Shown here in pieces: positions 34,740-48,580 of a stretch of DNA of 64,000 nucleotides. Each line of letters starts with the position of its first letter. The first letter of the stretch is position 1. The stretch comes from Hermodice carunculata (Eukaryota; Annelida; Polychaeta; Eunicida; Amphinomidae): NCBI GenBank assembly GCA_964020975.1, contig OZ026613.1, positions 60,331,668 through 60,395,667 on the forward strand, written 5' to 3'. The notes under the pieces are model-generated. The model ran no database searches. It saw nothing but the letters and a program-made list of their open reading frames with translations, and was not told the DNA's origin. A program made the position numbers and the translations under genes.

Positions 34740-37700
34740 CAGATTCAGATTCAGATTGGCTTTATTCAACCAATAAAATTCATATTACAAAATATAAATA
34801 CATGATACAAGAGGTCAGGGAGACCCACGTTATGACAAAAAGATGTCGCTCACACATGAGCCACCCTAAGGTAAGAATGTATAGTTTAATATACATGCAA
34901 CAAGATTTGATAATAATAATTTATGTATAAAAGTATAGGTATATGGCAGGCTGAACATCTGAGAAAGTAAAAAGAGAAGAAATAGAGAAAAAAGCTTCTG
35001 TGTCGATTCCATTGAAATTAGTAATTACATACATACGTGGCTGTAATAAAGGATGTGGTACATACTATGATATAAATTTGCAATTATTAATTATTTCTCT
35101 GACACACATAACAGTTTAATCTTGAGCATACAAATTGGTAGCTGCTTAAAAATTCATTTTTAGAATTACAGATACCAAGACCCTGTAAGCTGTGAGTGTG
35201 AAATTTATCCGTGATATCTTTTGCAGTACTATTTACTACCACTGGGATATCATATTTCAAGCTTTGTTTAGCTAGAGAAGTATTGACTCTATTTAAAAAT
35301 AATTTACCACTCCCTCTTGTACTATGACTGTGGGCGTCTTGCCTTGATTTAAAGGAAAGTGATAAAACTTTGCTTGGAAGGTTTTTATTTGTGAATTTAT
35401 GATAAAATTTTAGCTTCATTTGAGTAAAGATGTCATTTACTTTCAGTAATTTTAACTCTTTAAACAGTGAATCGGTGTGGGCATTATATTTACAACATGT
35501 TATCCATCTTAGAGCTTTCTTTTACAATTTTTCTATTCTATTCAGTTTGAACCCCCAATTTAAAATTCCAAAGTTAATGTGTGGCAGCATTAACGAATTG
35601 TAAATCATAGGCTTTGCATGAGTGGGCAAAAAAATATTTAAGTCTGTTCAAAATTCCAACTGCTTGGGAAATTTTGTTTGAGATTTCGGTTAGATGATCA
35701 GTCCAATTAATATGAAGGTCAAGAGTTAGACCTAAGAAATTGAAACTGTTAACTGCTTCAATACGAATCCCATCCATGAAAACATCAGGTAAGTCTATTT
35801 TCTTTCCAAAATGGTGGAATTCCATTAATTTTGACTTCTGAATATTTAGAGACAGTTCATTTACTTTCAGTCAGTCATTTATATTTCTCAATTCATCATT
35901 GATAGGAATGTTGCGATTCATCATGTTAAGAATTGTTATTAGAGTGGTGTCATCAGCATATAAAATAAATTTGAAAATTTGGCTTGCATATGAAAAATCA
36001 TTCATGTAGATAATAAATGACAGAGGACCTAGAATGGATCCTTGTGGAACCCCAGTTTTAATGTTCAAAAGTCCAGATTAGGTTCCATCAAGGTCAACAT
36101 ATTGTTTTCTGTTTGATAGATAGCTTCTCAGTAGGTTTAGAGAGTTATTATTGACACCATAATATTCAAGTTTTTCCATCAAAATGTCATGATTCGGGGT
36201 ATCAAAGGCTTTTGATAGGTCTAAGAATATACAAAGGAGGTTGTTTCCATTATCCATTTCTTCAATTATTGTACTAATTAATTCCGTTGCGGCAAATTCA
36301 GTCGAGTGACCTTTCCTAAATCTATACTGACTGTCATAAAATAAATCAAATTTAATGAAATAGTCATACAGTTGAAGGAAGATCACCTTTTCAAAGATCT
36401 TTGAGATTGAAGGTAGTAAGGAAATTGGTCGATAATTTGTGAACACAGTTTTATCATCTTTCTTAACGAGCGGAACAGCGGTATCACTTTGGCAATCTTA
36501 AGTTTATCTGGGAAGATTCCAGTATTAATACTTTGATTGATAACAGAAGTAATAGGACTTATTAAGGCAGTTTTAAATTGCTTAAGTAGCTTGATAGAAA
36601 GACCATCATGGCCACCGCTAGATTTTGGCTTTAATTGGTCTCTGATTTTTTCAACAATTTCAGGGGTTGTTTCTTCAAATTTTAAATTACGTCCATATGT
36701 GTTGTTAAGGAACTGTGTAAATTGTTTCTTCACGGGTTTATTGATTTGTTTTGCGAGATCAGGTCCAATATCAATAAAGAAGTTGTTAAATTTATTTGCT
36801 ATAACTATTTTGTCTTGAATAGCCTTACCATCAAAGTGAAAGACATCAGGAAAGGTCTTTTTTTTCTTTGTTCTATTTAAAATTTCGTTAAGGGAAGACC
36901 ACGTTTCTTTCATGTTATTCTTAAATTTGTTGAAGATTTAAATCATAATAGTGTTTCTTGGCTGCTCTTATATTTCTTTTTAGTATACCATTGTAGGTTG
37001 TTAAGTTTGTTTTTAGTGCTGCATATTCGGGGGGAATTGGGGTTCATTTTTCTTATACGTTTGTAGAGATTGTCTCTGTATTTTATAGATGTTAGGATTC
37101 CATGGGTGATCCATTTATTTTTTTTATGCTTGTATTTGTTAAACCGGACAGTTTTGCATGGTATACGAATATCTAGAGCTTTCCTGACGGTCTCATTTAT
37201 AATATCATAATTTATGTTTGGGTCACTGTTTTTATTCGGATCAAGCTGAGCCATGATATCAGAATTTATTAGGTATGTTAAAGCACTTTTTACAGCTGTT
37301 AGGTCATTTTTTCTGATCTGTATGTATTTAGGATTTTCTGTCTTGCTTCTAATATTGTTCAAACATGTAAAATAACGTTGATGGTCATTAAATTTTTGAG
37401 TTAAAATTCCTGAGGTAGTGTCAATAGTAGAGGTACTGATCTTGCAAAAAATATTATCGTTTAGTGTACCATTTCTGTTGGAAAACCTAGTAGGTAGAGT
37501 AATTTTTGGAAAAAAAAACATACGAAGTCATGGTATCAAAGAAATCACTATACAATTGTTTTCCCTGCATTTTTAGTAAGTTGATATTAAAGTCGCCTGC
37601 TGTTAAAATTTCATTATTTGAATTTTCGAGAGATATTAAAGCTTGTGTTAATTCACTAATAAAGTTCATAATATTTTCATTTAAATTTCTCGGTGGTCTG

Positions 37701-38154
37701 TATAAATTTCCCAATACTATATTCTTTGGTAGTTCAGTGCCCGATATTTCAATAAAGAGCACCTCCCAAAACATGGAGTTTGTGTACACTTCTGATCTTA
37801 TAACATAATCGTAACATTCCTTTAAATAAATTACTAGACCTCTTTTGTTCTTACAGATCTTCTCTTGCATGATACACTTATACCCACTAATTTGTAGTAA
37901 AGACATATCAAAATTTTCTGGTATATGACACTCCTGAAAACAGAGTGCACTTAGGTCAACATGTTTTGTCTGGAGCTCTTCAACAAAAACAAGAATTTCT
38001 GGAAATTTGGCATTGATGGAGTCAATATTGGAACTCAGTACTGTAAAACCGTTATTGTTAGTTTCCAAGCAGTCAGCCAATTCATCAACATATGAAGAAT
38101 GACAAATGGTATCTAGACCTCCAATTTCATTGTCACGGTCAATTTGCGTTTGGA

Positions 38155-38450
<296 letters not shown>

Positions 38451-38816
38451 GGAATATATGTGTTCGAGAATTATTATTTAGTCCACCAGTGATGTGTTCT
38501 AGAAAAAGCCTATCAAGTTCGGTAGTCATTAAAAGTTTTTATCACAAAGATTAATACGACACATGAAGCAAGACAAAAGTTAATGCCCATCAGCACGAAC
38601 AGCTCGACAGAAGCGAGCATGAAGTCCTGGTGAATAGGCCTAACAAAAAAAGAAAAGAAACAGATGAACGTATTCACCTTTTATCTGTCTTGTTGAAGAT
38701 AAACGTGTGTGGAAGTATCAAATTTCTTTTACACTGTTAAGAAAATATACTGCGGACAGGTAAAATAAACAAAGAATAAAAGATTAATGAGGAGTTTGTC
38801 AGTCTGACACTAAATA

Positions 38817-38828
38817 GCCGCCATCTTG
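38817..38828 (-). promoter_or_regulatory. YY1-type motif between LINE A ORF1 and ORF2
   Basis: The minus strand reads CAAGATGGCGGC, an exact match to the AAnATGGCGGC consensus of YY1. It lies in the spacer between the two ORFs, 300 bases before ORF2. A chance match is possible; no reporter evidence can be seen from sequence. Confidence 0.3.
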
Positions 38829-38988
38829 AATATTCAGTGCGGTACTGCTGTCAGACAATAGGAACTGTAAGGCGGCGGAATACTGTTTATAAAAGCGGTA
38901 AGAAGGGACTGTCACTGTCCCTAGTGACGGTAACTATGCAGATTTCGTAGAGAGTACATCGGGAAAGAAAATACAAGTATAATAGCAA

Positions 38989-39924
38989 TTATTGTTTGAT
39001 GAACTTTGTGGTGTCGAACCCAGGAATATTATTGCGTATATCGTTGATCGACACTATTAGAATGGCAGTCCCATTATCGGTCCATGTGGTGCTGATAAGC
39101 TTGCCTTGCCTAGCTTTCCTTGCGAGAAAGAAAACTTCAGATTGGGTTTTCGCTAGGTCCTCATTAATGTATATGTTAATAAGTCCTTTCTTAGCCAACT
39201 TTGTACGCTGGAAATAAAGTTTTCTTTTATCCCAGTGCGACGCGAAACATACGGAAATCATTCTGTTTTTGTTGTTAGTTTTATTTCCGACTCTATTTGC
39301 CGTAAATGTACAAGCGAAGTTAACGTCTAACTTAGCAGCCAAATCTTATACAACCTGATTAGTTTGTTCGTGATCTTTTTCTTCAAGACCATTTATCAGT
39401 AAGTTGTTGTGTCTACCAGCAGCGACCATTTCTTGTTGGATTTCAGCTTTTGCTCTTTCTTTCTCCATAGACGTAAGTCGCTCTTCATGTCTGTCTACCG
39501 TGGACTCAATGTTGCCCAAGCGACGTTTTACGGGCTCCAGTTTATGCTGAATGGCCGTATCTAAGGCTAGAAAGAGGGCTTCTTTCAAGGCAGATATGAT
39601 AGTTGGACTGCAGATGGCTTCTTGTACTGCCACACTAATCTGCGTTGATAAATCAGTATTTGAGTCGCCGTTATTGATACTCGTTTCACCTTCACTTTCT
39701 TTTGCGTCAGTGCCTTTTCCAGTTCTTTTCCGTTTCTTACCTTGACTTTTCACGGTACGTTTAGACATATTCGCTAACGGAGTAGTATCATAAAAACTAC
39801 AATTATCCACAAAACCTAGTAATTCAGTACTTGACTTCGAACCTGAAGAGCTATCAAAAATGTTCAGAACCGAATCAGATGAGTCAATTGAATGAAAGGA
39901 GTCGCTTTCTTGATCGCTAGACAT
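38989..39924 (-). pseudogene. LINE A ORF1, RNA-binding protein with RRM-like domain
   Basis: A minus-strand frame of about 310 codons, interrupted by a single TAA at 39343-39345 with the frame continuing unchanged. Residues 1-60 are acidic and serine-rich; 60-95 are basic (KRTVKSQGKKRKRTGKG), like a nuclear or RNA-binding tract. About 120-175 are a coiled coil (LGNIESTVDRHEERLTSMEK). About 180-310 read RHNNLLINGLEEK, then RVGN...RMISVCFASHWDKR, then YINEDLAKTQ, matching the RRM and C-terminal domains of L1/CR1-type ORF1 proteins. These trimerise and coat the element RNA. One stop codon in about 310 suggests modest age. Confidence 0.75.
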
Positions 39925-40182
39925 GTAACGGTATGCACGTGCTATTGTTTACAAACAGCTTGTATGACGGTAACGATGTGGGCGTGTCCAGCTGTCCATA
40001 TCAAGTGCTGAAAAATGCTCTGAAAACAATGTAGAATTCTCTAAACGACCAGGCATAAATCTCCATCCACATTTGCAAATGTCAAACACTTTTGGCTGCT
40101 TGTACCTCCATCGGACAATAAAAACAGCAGATAAAAGACGGAGCTGAGTAATTATACAGCTGCCATATTCGGCGGATGAATA

Positions 40183-40183
40183 C

Positions 40184-40266
<83 letters not shown>
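40183..40266. repeat. (GA)n microsatellite
   Basis: About 42 GA units just upstream of LINE A. Serine/leucine readings are artefacts. Confidence 0.96.
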
Positions 40267-40271
<5 letters not shown>

Positions 40272-41054
40272 TAAACACTTTGAGCCAACCTGACATGACC
40301 TTAACAATAACAAACTATATTCATCAGACAATTATAAAAAAACATCAGTGTCACTACACTTGCAACACTTACTGCACTGCAATATGTGCAGAAAAGGCCT
40401 GGATGTTCAAATTGTTATCAAATATATAAAAGTTCCATGAAAAGAGATGCGGACAACAGTTTTCAATGATAGCGATGAGACCAAACCGAATACCATTTTA
40501 ACTTTGTCAGATCCAGTATCCTTTATAAAATAGTAAGGCATGCTAGCGTTCATCGTCAGAAGGATCCATTACCAACAGTAATGAAATTTAAACGAATGAG
40601 AGTATCTTCTTCCTGACGTGGAACAGGTTACCAACATATTGGCAGTGGGTTAAACCAGTTTTACGAGATCCCAATCCTCCCACTTTGGAAAACACTGTCA
40701 TTCATTTAAAGTAGGCCTAAAACAAATTTAGCTAATAATGTTAATGTACAGTTATAAAAGGTAATTACCTGACCATAGTTCACAGACATTATTCAAACAA
40801 TGACAGGACAATTAAGAATTTTAAGTCAGACTACTATATTTTCATTAGAATTGCATAACATGACAAAATTTGAATTTAAACACCCAAACGTTCTCCACGT
40901 GAACACAGGACAACTCAATTTGATACTGATATTATATTTAATATGAAACATGGTTAAGTTCTTCCATGTTCCTATCTGACTAGAAAAAACAGCACAATAG
41001 GCCTAAAATTCGTTATAAAAATATGACTCATATCAGCTGAGTAAGTAGGCCTAT
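40267..41054. other. intronic stretch without features
   Basis: No supported feature. Confidence 0.5.
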
Positions 41055-41374
41055 TCCTTAAATTAAGTAAGTCGATTTTAATTTCTTCGAAGGCTTCATT
41101 ACGAGCCATCTCTGTATTCCCACCAGTTTCAAAATACATGTACTCAGTACGGTCTTGATTATAGGCTGGTTTTATATTATCCCAGCCTTCGCTTATGACT
41201 TTCTCTCCATGGACGTTTATCTTTCTCGTGAATCCCATCTTCTATGGACTCTTTTTCATTTTTAGGCCTATAGGTGCCAAAGATGTTTTTCTTATATCCG
41301 GTTTTGACATCTTGTTTTGCTTTTTCATCTTGTTCAGAGATGAAAGAGCCGGTTTCATCATCCACTTTGGACAT
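41055..41374 (-). pseudogene. unidentified protein-like remnant, minus strand
   Basis: Two overlapping minus-strand frames read like one protein with a frame change. The first (41374-41177) is MSKVDDETGSFISEQDEKAK then QDVKTGYKKNIFGTYRPKNE. The second (from about 41238) is INVHGEKVISEGWDNIKPAY then NQDRTEYMYFETGGNTEMAR. Composition is strongly charged and natural looking, unlike the surrounding intron. I recognise no family. It might be a fragment of a mobile-element protein or of a retrocopied gene. There is no splice support and nothing recognisable on either side. Confidence 0.3.
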
Positions 41375-41992
41375 ACCGGTATTGTGAACTTTTAATTCAT
41401 GTCGGTAACGATCTAATTTCCTGGAAATTTTTTTCTTTTAAATGGTGACAGGGGTAGTGCAAGTTACCTTGATGACTGCCAGTTAATAAATGATACACAC
41501 GAACAGTGAATTTCACAATTTAAACAATACATATAGGTCAGTCCAATTTTTCTCCTCGCTATATCAATCTGTTGTCTGAATTTATTCGCGTTTATTTGCA
41601 TTAAAATCCATTCTATGAATCACTGTAAGGGCTTGCGAGAACATCTGCTTGCATGTTTTACCTTAAGCTATTACGATGTTTTAGCACATCCTCTGTGAAT
41701 AGATCGAATGCAATCAGGTCTCCTGCATTACATACCAAATTACCATCCTTGAAAGTATCTTATACCAGGGATTGCCAGTCTGGCTCACCGGGATCACTTT
41801 CAACCATGAGCCTGACCGACCAGACCCGAGATCGCCGACAGACTGCTATTATTTTTTCCTATATCTGGACGTTTTGCTATCGAATTAACCAATATCTTGC
41901 TGAATGGCACAACCAAAGCGAGTAAGATTCATCAGATTTTAGAGAAACCCTAAAACGTCTCATAAATTTGTATCGAAGCGATCCTTTGTTTA
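41375..41992. other. intronic stretch without features
   Basis: A phrase at about 41922-41980 (AGTAAGATTCA ... CGATCCTTT) recurs at 42779-42845, so part is a dispersed repeat. Nothing else. Confidence 0.45.
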
Positions 41993-42158
41993 GGGGTTTA
42001 ACTACTTCTGGGGAATATGGGACGTTCAACTAAGCATGCACCATGAAAGCTTGGCAGGTTTAGTCCATGCCCGACGAAGAAGGGCATGGACGGCTGCCAA
42101 GCCTTCATGGTACGGGCTTAGTTGAACGTCCAATCCTCCCCAGAAGAAGTTAAACCCC
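41993..42158. repeat. 166-bp near-perfect hairpin (foldback)
   Basis: Left arm 41993-42072 and right arm 42082-42158 are reverse complements at about 85-90 percent, around a nine-base loop GACGAAGAA. Paired blocks include GGGGTTTAACT, GGACGTTCAACTAAGC, ACCATGAA, GCTTGGCAG and GTCCATGCCC. A transcript from either strand would fold into a long stem. It could be a miniature foldback element, an inverted duplication, or a hairpin RNA precursor. No terminal target duplication was found and it contains no long open frame. Confidence 0.85.
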
Positions 42159-43628
42159 ATTCTATCCCAGTTTCCGACAACATAGTAATGTTGCAAGAGA
42201 CAAACAAGCAAACCTGATCAACTTAAATATCAAAAAAAGCCTCAAGTGACAGACCCATCCCCCCTTTTATTTTTTTAACGGAAATAAGCTTTGCAACTTG
42301 GGTTATCACGCGGTGCGTGCGGCGCGTGCTGTTCTAAGAGCAGACTTCACGTTATACTTTGTTTATGAAAGCAAGATCGATGAAACACGATGTGCTGGCT
42401 GCTTAGGTAACAAGCAACGTCAGCAATGCACGAGAGGGCATGGTTGCTGGGATTTGTTACAAATTTATGCCCGGGAAAAAAAGACGAATTTACCTTGCGC
42501 GCGCATGTCACTGGGATAGAATTCTTTTTAGTTTTGACGTCAATCATTAATTATGCATATTAGATCAGGTGATCTGCAAACATGCTTCTACTGTGCTCCT
42601 CCGCTACTCCCAGCTGGTCCTAAGGTGCTTCTTGCTCGTCTTGACAACTCAGATCTGTTTTGTCAAAATCTGTTCTCCATACTGAATGAATGTTTGCTTT
42701 TGAAAAAATCCAAAATCCAAAAGTGTCGAATTTAAAACTTCCATGACAGACTGTTAAAAGATTAAGTTAACTAAAAAAAGTAAGATTCACCAAAATATTA
42801 TTGTACAACCCGAAAATGCCTCAGATACTTGTATCTAAACGATCCTTTAGTTCTTTCTAGTGATGACGTCAATACTATGCTCCAACCTGTTCCTAAATTG
42901 CTCAGAGCTGCTCCTGAGTTGCTACCACCTGCTCGTACGTTGCTCTGAGCTACTCCTATGATGTGCCTAGATGCTCCAAACGTACTGCTATACATTATTA
43001 TCCTTAGAATTTCCACCATTTTGAAAAGTATCCTATTAGACGCCGGAAGTCTCAGATTGATTAATTTTTTTCTTTCAAAAACATAATAAAATTTTCCCCC
43101 TTCTGATGTCAACCTGTAATGATTTTATTTTCAAAAGACCACAAACCTAATCCCTTATTACGTCAGTAAAGCACGTTACAAAATAAGCTACCCATCTGAC
43201 TTAAATCTTGTTGTCTCCTTTGTTGAAAACAAAGGGGATTTTAAAAACAGATGGTAATAATCATTGTTTGAATCGAATAAACAGATTTTAAACAGACAAT
43301 ACAATTCATTTCATGGTGACGTCAGTGTGGGGTCTAGTGAATTCGATGAAGCGAATTACTTGGTAAGCTTTATCAGTTATGACGTCATTCTACAGGGTAT
43401 GATGTTCATTCTTTGTTTGGTAATGACGTCATAATGTCCAAATGAATGTTCCATAAGTTCACCGAAAGCGACGCGATCTGGTTTTGTGCAAATTATGTCA
43501 GGCGATCTAGCAACATTTGCCCTGCCTTACAGTAAGCAAGCAGGTAGTGCCACTGGTTTCTCAGTGCTGAGTGTAGAGGGCCATCATTATATGTCCCTTG
43601 AAGGGGAAAGGAGGGGAGGGCTTTTGGG

Positions 43629-43631
<3 letters not shown>
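42159..43631. other. intronic stretch with five TGACGTCA palindromes
   Basis: Exact TGACGTCA sites at 42535, 42864, 43317, 43380 and 43424. A loose run of GCTCC/TTGCTC phrases occurs at 42880-42965. No coding signal. Confidence 0.6.
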
Positions 43632-44922
<1,291 letters not shown>

Positions 44923-47900
44923 AATCTTGAACAGGTATTTTGCAATACTGCAAGGAAAAAGCTTTATCTCTCGCATTATGTCATTCGCACTGTTTTCCAT
45001 AGATATCAACTGAAAATTGAATATATATTAGCTATTAATTTAATATTAATAATGCCAGCAGGCGATGTTCACATGAACCCTGGCCCTAGCAATGATCTGT
45101 GTGACATTTCATTTTGCCACTCAAATGTTCGTAGTCTCTCTGATGATAAACTGCGGTCTATTCGCTCGGATCTTGTGCCTAATTTTGATATAATTTCCTT
45201 GTCCGAAACATTTCTTTCTCCAAATTCTAATGCCGAAAATCTACGTTTGTCTGGCTGTCACGATATCATTAGACGTGACCGTGTTGGAGCACTCGGCGGT
45301 GGAGTCGCACTGTACGTGTCTACAGCCATGCATGTGTCGCGGCGTGCAGACTTGGAGGTAGCCGACCTCGAACTCTTATGGTGTGAAATTAGACTTAATA
45401 ATAACAAATTCCTTTTTGGCATTGTGTATCGGCCACCTAACTCTACTGTTTCTTTTGGGGATAAACTCCAAGATAGTCTTGATGCGGCACGTGGCACAGG
45501 AATCCATAATGTAATCTTATCTGGTGATTTGAATTCTGACTTTAGCACACAATCGGGTCATAAGCTTGCTCACTTCGCTCAAACTAATTTTCTTAATCTT
45601 CATGTCAATGAACCCACTCGCGTCACTGCACATTCTGCCACTTGCCTTGATCAGATAATTTCAAATATTCCGAATTATCTTTATGATGTTTGTGTGCTTC
45701 CTCCGATATCTAACTGTGACCACTCTGTTGTGGGGGCAAAGCTATTGTTTCGAAGGAGAAAGGAGGCATCATACAAACGCCATATATGGGAATATGAGAA
45801 AGCGGATTTTGATAGTTTTAGAAATTGCCTTCGCGCGGTTGATTGGGACTAATGCTTTGTTTCTGACGACATTAATACATGCTGTAATTCTTGGTCTAGC
45901 CTATTTTTGGAAACTGCTACCCGTTGTATTCCAAATAAAATTGTAGTTATTAGACCTTCAGACTTACCTTGGTACACTTCTAGACTTCGGTTACTTAAAC
46001 GGCAGGTCAAAAGAAAATACGATAAGGCTAAAAACTGTAATTTTGAAACTGGAGCATGGATCTCTTTTTGCCAAGTCAGGAACTATTATCAAGAACAATT
46101 AAAGCTAGCCGAGGAAGAATATAATGCTAAGCTTCGGACAAACTTAAATAATTCTGTTCAGAAAAATAAATGTTGGTGGCGTACCGTAAAGCATTATCTG
46201 AACCGAAATCATTTAAGTACTGTACCGTCATTGTTACATGATGGTAAACATATATCGGACAACGCGTCCAAAGCTGAAATGTTTAACTCATTTTTTCTTC
46301 AACAGTGCGATATTGATTCTACTGCAGCCCCTTTACGTGCAGGCAGTAATCCTCCAATCTCTAACCTCGATTCACTAATTATAGAGGCATCCGAGGTTCT
46401 TGAAATCCTGTTAAGTCTTGATACAACAAAAGCTTCAGGTCCGGATAGCATAAGTGCGAAACTTTTAAAAGAAGCGGCGCCTGCTATCTACGTTCCACTA
46501 ACAAAATTGTTCAATCATTCTCTAACAATGAAACAGTTCCCTTCTGCTTGGAAAAAAGCGAACGTCTCTCCGCTTCATAAAAAAGGGCCTGAACATTTAT
46601 GTAATAATTACAGACCTGTGTCACTACTCAGTTGCACAGGGAAAGTATTCGAAAAGATCGTTTTCAAACATGTTTTTAATTTTTTCCGGGATAATTTAGT
46701 TATTTCCAGTCATCAGTCTGGTTTCATTCCGGAAGACTCAACTATCAACCAACTGCTTCTTCTTTATCATGAACTTTGTCTTGCCATCGACCAGCAAAAA
46801 GAAGTCCGCATTATATTTTTGGATATCAGCAAAGCCTTTGATAAAGTTTGGCACGCTGGTCTATTATTTAAGTTAAGGGAAGCCGGTGTCTCCGGCAATC
46901 TTCTCGATTGGTTCTCAGATTACCTGTCCAATCGTTACCAACGTGTTGTAATTCATGGTCAGTCGTCCAGATGGGGCAAGGTCAATGCTGGAGTGCCTCA
47001 AGGTTCAGTGTTAGGACCACTTATGTTCTTAATCTATATAAATGACATTGCAGACCTTGTCCGATCCAACATCAAAATGCTTGCGGATGATACCTCCCTT
47101 TATCTGACAGTTGACAATCCAATCACTGCAGCCACTACTTTAAATTCGGATCTTGGTGATATTGAACAGTGGTCTAAGGACTGACTTTCAATGCTTTAAA
47201 AACTGACTCCATGCTAATTTCTCGGAAAACCAGTCCACCCAATCACCCTCCTCTTATTTTTCAAGGTCACACTTTAGAAGATATTGCCCATCATAAACAT
47301 CTTGGTCTCACAATGCGCTCAGATTTACGTTGGACTGACCACATCACTGAAATTATTGGCAAAGCTGACAAATTAGTCAACATCATGAAGAGTTTAAAAT
47401 TTAGTCTTGATAGAAATACCCTAGAAACTATCTACACCTCATTTATCAGAGCGATTTTGGAATATGGTAGCCCGGTGTGGAGTGGCTGTACAGCAGCAGA
47501 TGAAGAAAGACTTGAGCGTATTCAATTAAATGCTGCTTGCATTGTAACTGGTGCAATGCCAGGTACCAGTAACGCTAAACTTTACGAAGAGATCGGGTGG
47601 TTAACTTTGGCAGATCGTAGGATAGCGTTTAAATTGACCCTAATGTATAAACTGGTGAACAAACTTGTGCCTGAATCCATATGTTCTATTATTACAACTG
47701 CTACTACAGTCGCTCACACTTACCCCACTCGGCAACAATTTGACCTCCCTCATTTCAGGGCACGTACAGATCTTTTTGATAAATCATTTTTTCCTTCTAC
47801 TGTTAGACTATGGAATCAGCTGCCTCTTGATACTCGAAATTCGGCCTCTATTCAGATATTTAAATCGAAAATAGCCAAACAAATAATAAGAACTACAAAA

Positions 47901-48254
47901 TTTCCCGAATTATATAATCTTGGGAATAGATTCTTAGCTGTTCAGCACACTCGCCTCCGTCTAGATGCTAGTCTTTTAAACTCTCATCTTTTTAAAATTG
48001 GTGTAATGGATTCACCTGGATGTTCTTGTGGTGCACCCAATGAGGATACATGGCACTTTTTCTTTTTATGTCCAAATTACACTGTGCCACGATTGCATCT
48101 GCATGCCAAAATTGTCTGTCTTGCTCCTTTTACTCTTCAAACTCTCTTATATGGCTCACCGGACTGCTCCCTATCACAAAATACTGAAATCTTCCTAGCT
48201 GCACATCATTTCATATCTGAAACGTGTCGCGTCAAACCAGTAGGTGTTGGTTAA
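44923..48254 (+). pseudogene. LINE D ORF2, endonuclease-reverse transcriptase
   Basis: Endonuclease blocks are HSNVRSLSDDKLRSI, SLSETFL, GIVYRPPNSTV, LSGDLNSDF and NCDHSVV. RT blocks are GPDSISAKLLK, YRPVSLLSCTGKVFEKIV, IIFLDISKAFDKVWH (motif A), AGVPQGSVLGPLMFLIYIND (B) and KMLADDTSLY (motif C, with LADD for the usual FADD/YADD). The C-terminus has C-x-CG...H...CP, a zinc-knuckle-like tail. Two breaks: TAA at 45850-45852 in an otherwise continuous frame, and a frame change near 47184-47190 just after EQWSKD. From 47211 the frame runs cleanly to TAA at 48252. The ORF head carries a 2A-like motif. Confidence 0.88.
45061..45087 (+). other. 2A-like motif at the start of LINE D ORF2
   Basis: Residues AGDVHMNPGP follow a hydrophobic run (ILAINLILIMP). 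Ribosome-skipping 2A peptides have the consensus D-V/I-E-x-N-P-G-P, with a break between the last G and P (here 45084/45085). The only departure is histidine for glutamate. Functional 2A sequences are known at the same place in APE-type LINEs of sea urchin and other invertebrates. Whether the histidine form is active is not known from sequence. Confidence 0.6.
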
Positions 48255-48560
48255 TTTCCCTTCAATTACATATCCCCTCACGTGTATGGCTGGCCGCAGT
48301 GCTAGGCGTGTCCTCGCTGGGACCTTATAATTAAAAGTTTCTTTTTAGTATACACTTACGTTTGGTCAGGTTAGGTGCTTTCATTCCAAAATACCGCCCC
48401 TCTATCTGTCTTGTTCATGTCCAAGTCTTCTGCTCTATGTTTTGTCTGTGTCTAGTTTTGTCCTGTGTAATCGTGTCTTCCGGCAAAAGGGATTCAATAG
48501 GGCACTGCCCTCTTCCCAATTGCAGAATATTTTGGTGCAATTATATTATGTACTTTGATC

Positions 48561-48566
48561 AATAAA
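48561..48566 (+). terminator. polyadenylation signal of LINE D
   Basis: AATAAA about 300 bases after the ORF2 stop and near the point where recognisable element sequence ends. Confidence 0.6.
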
Positions 48567-48580
48567 ATATGTTTAAACCA

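Larger units (their letters stand above)
44923..48580 (+). mobile_element. LINE D: young non-LTR retrotransposon, CR1/jockey group
   Basis: A plus-strand LINE with a complete ORF2 (endonuclease, reverse transcriptase, C-terminal Cys/His motif) interrupted by only one stop and one frame change. A 3' untranslated region ends near AATAAA at 48561. The ORF2 frame is open for 43 codons upstream of the ATG. No ORF1 was recognised, so the copy is probably 5'-truncated. It is the best preserved element in the window and is in sense orientation within the DEG/ENaC intron. Confidence 0.88.

Noticed and set aside
39949-40296. 115-residue minus-strand frame with a serine/leucine run
   Set aside because: It crosses the (GA)n tract; the rest has no motif and lies in the leader of LINE A.
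45258-45548. Minus-strand frame inside LINE D
   Set aside because: Shadow of the endonuclease coding strand.
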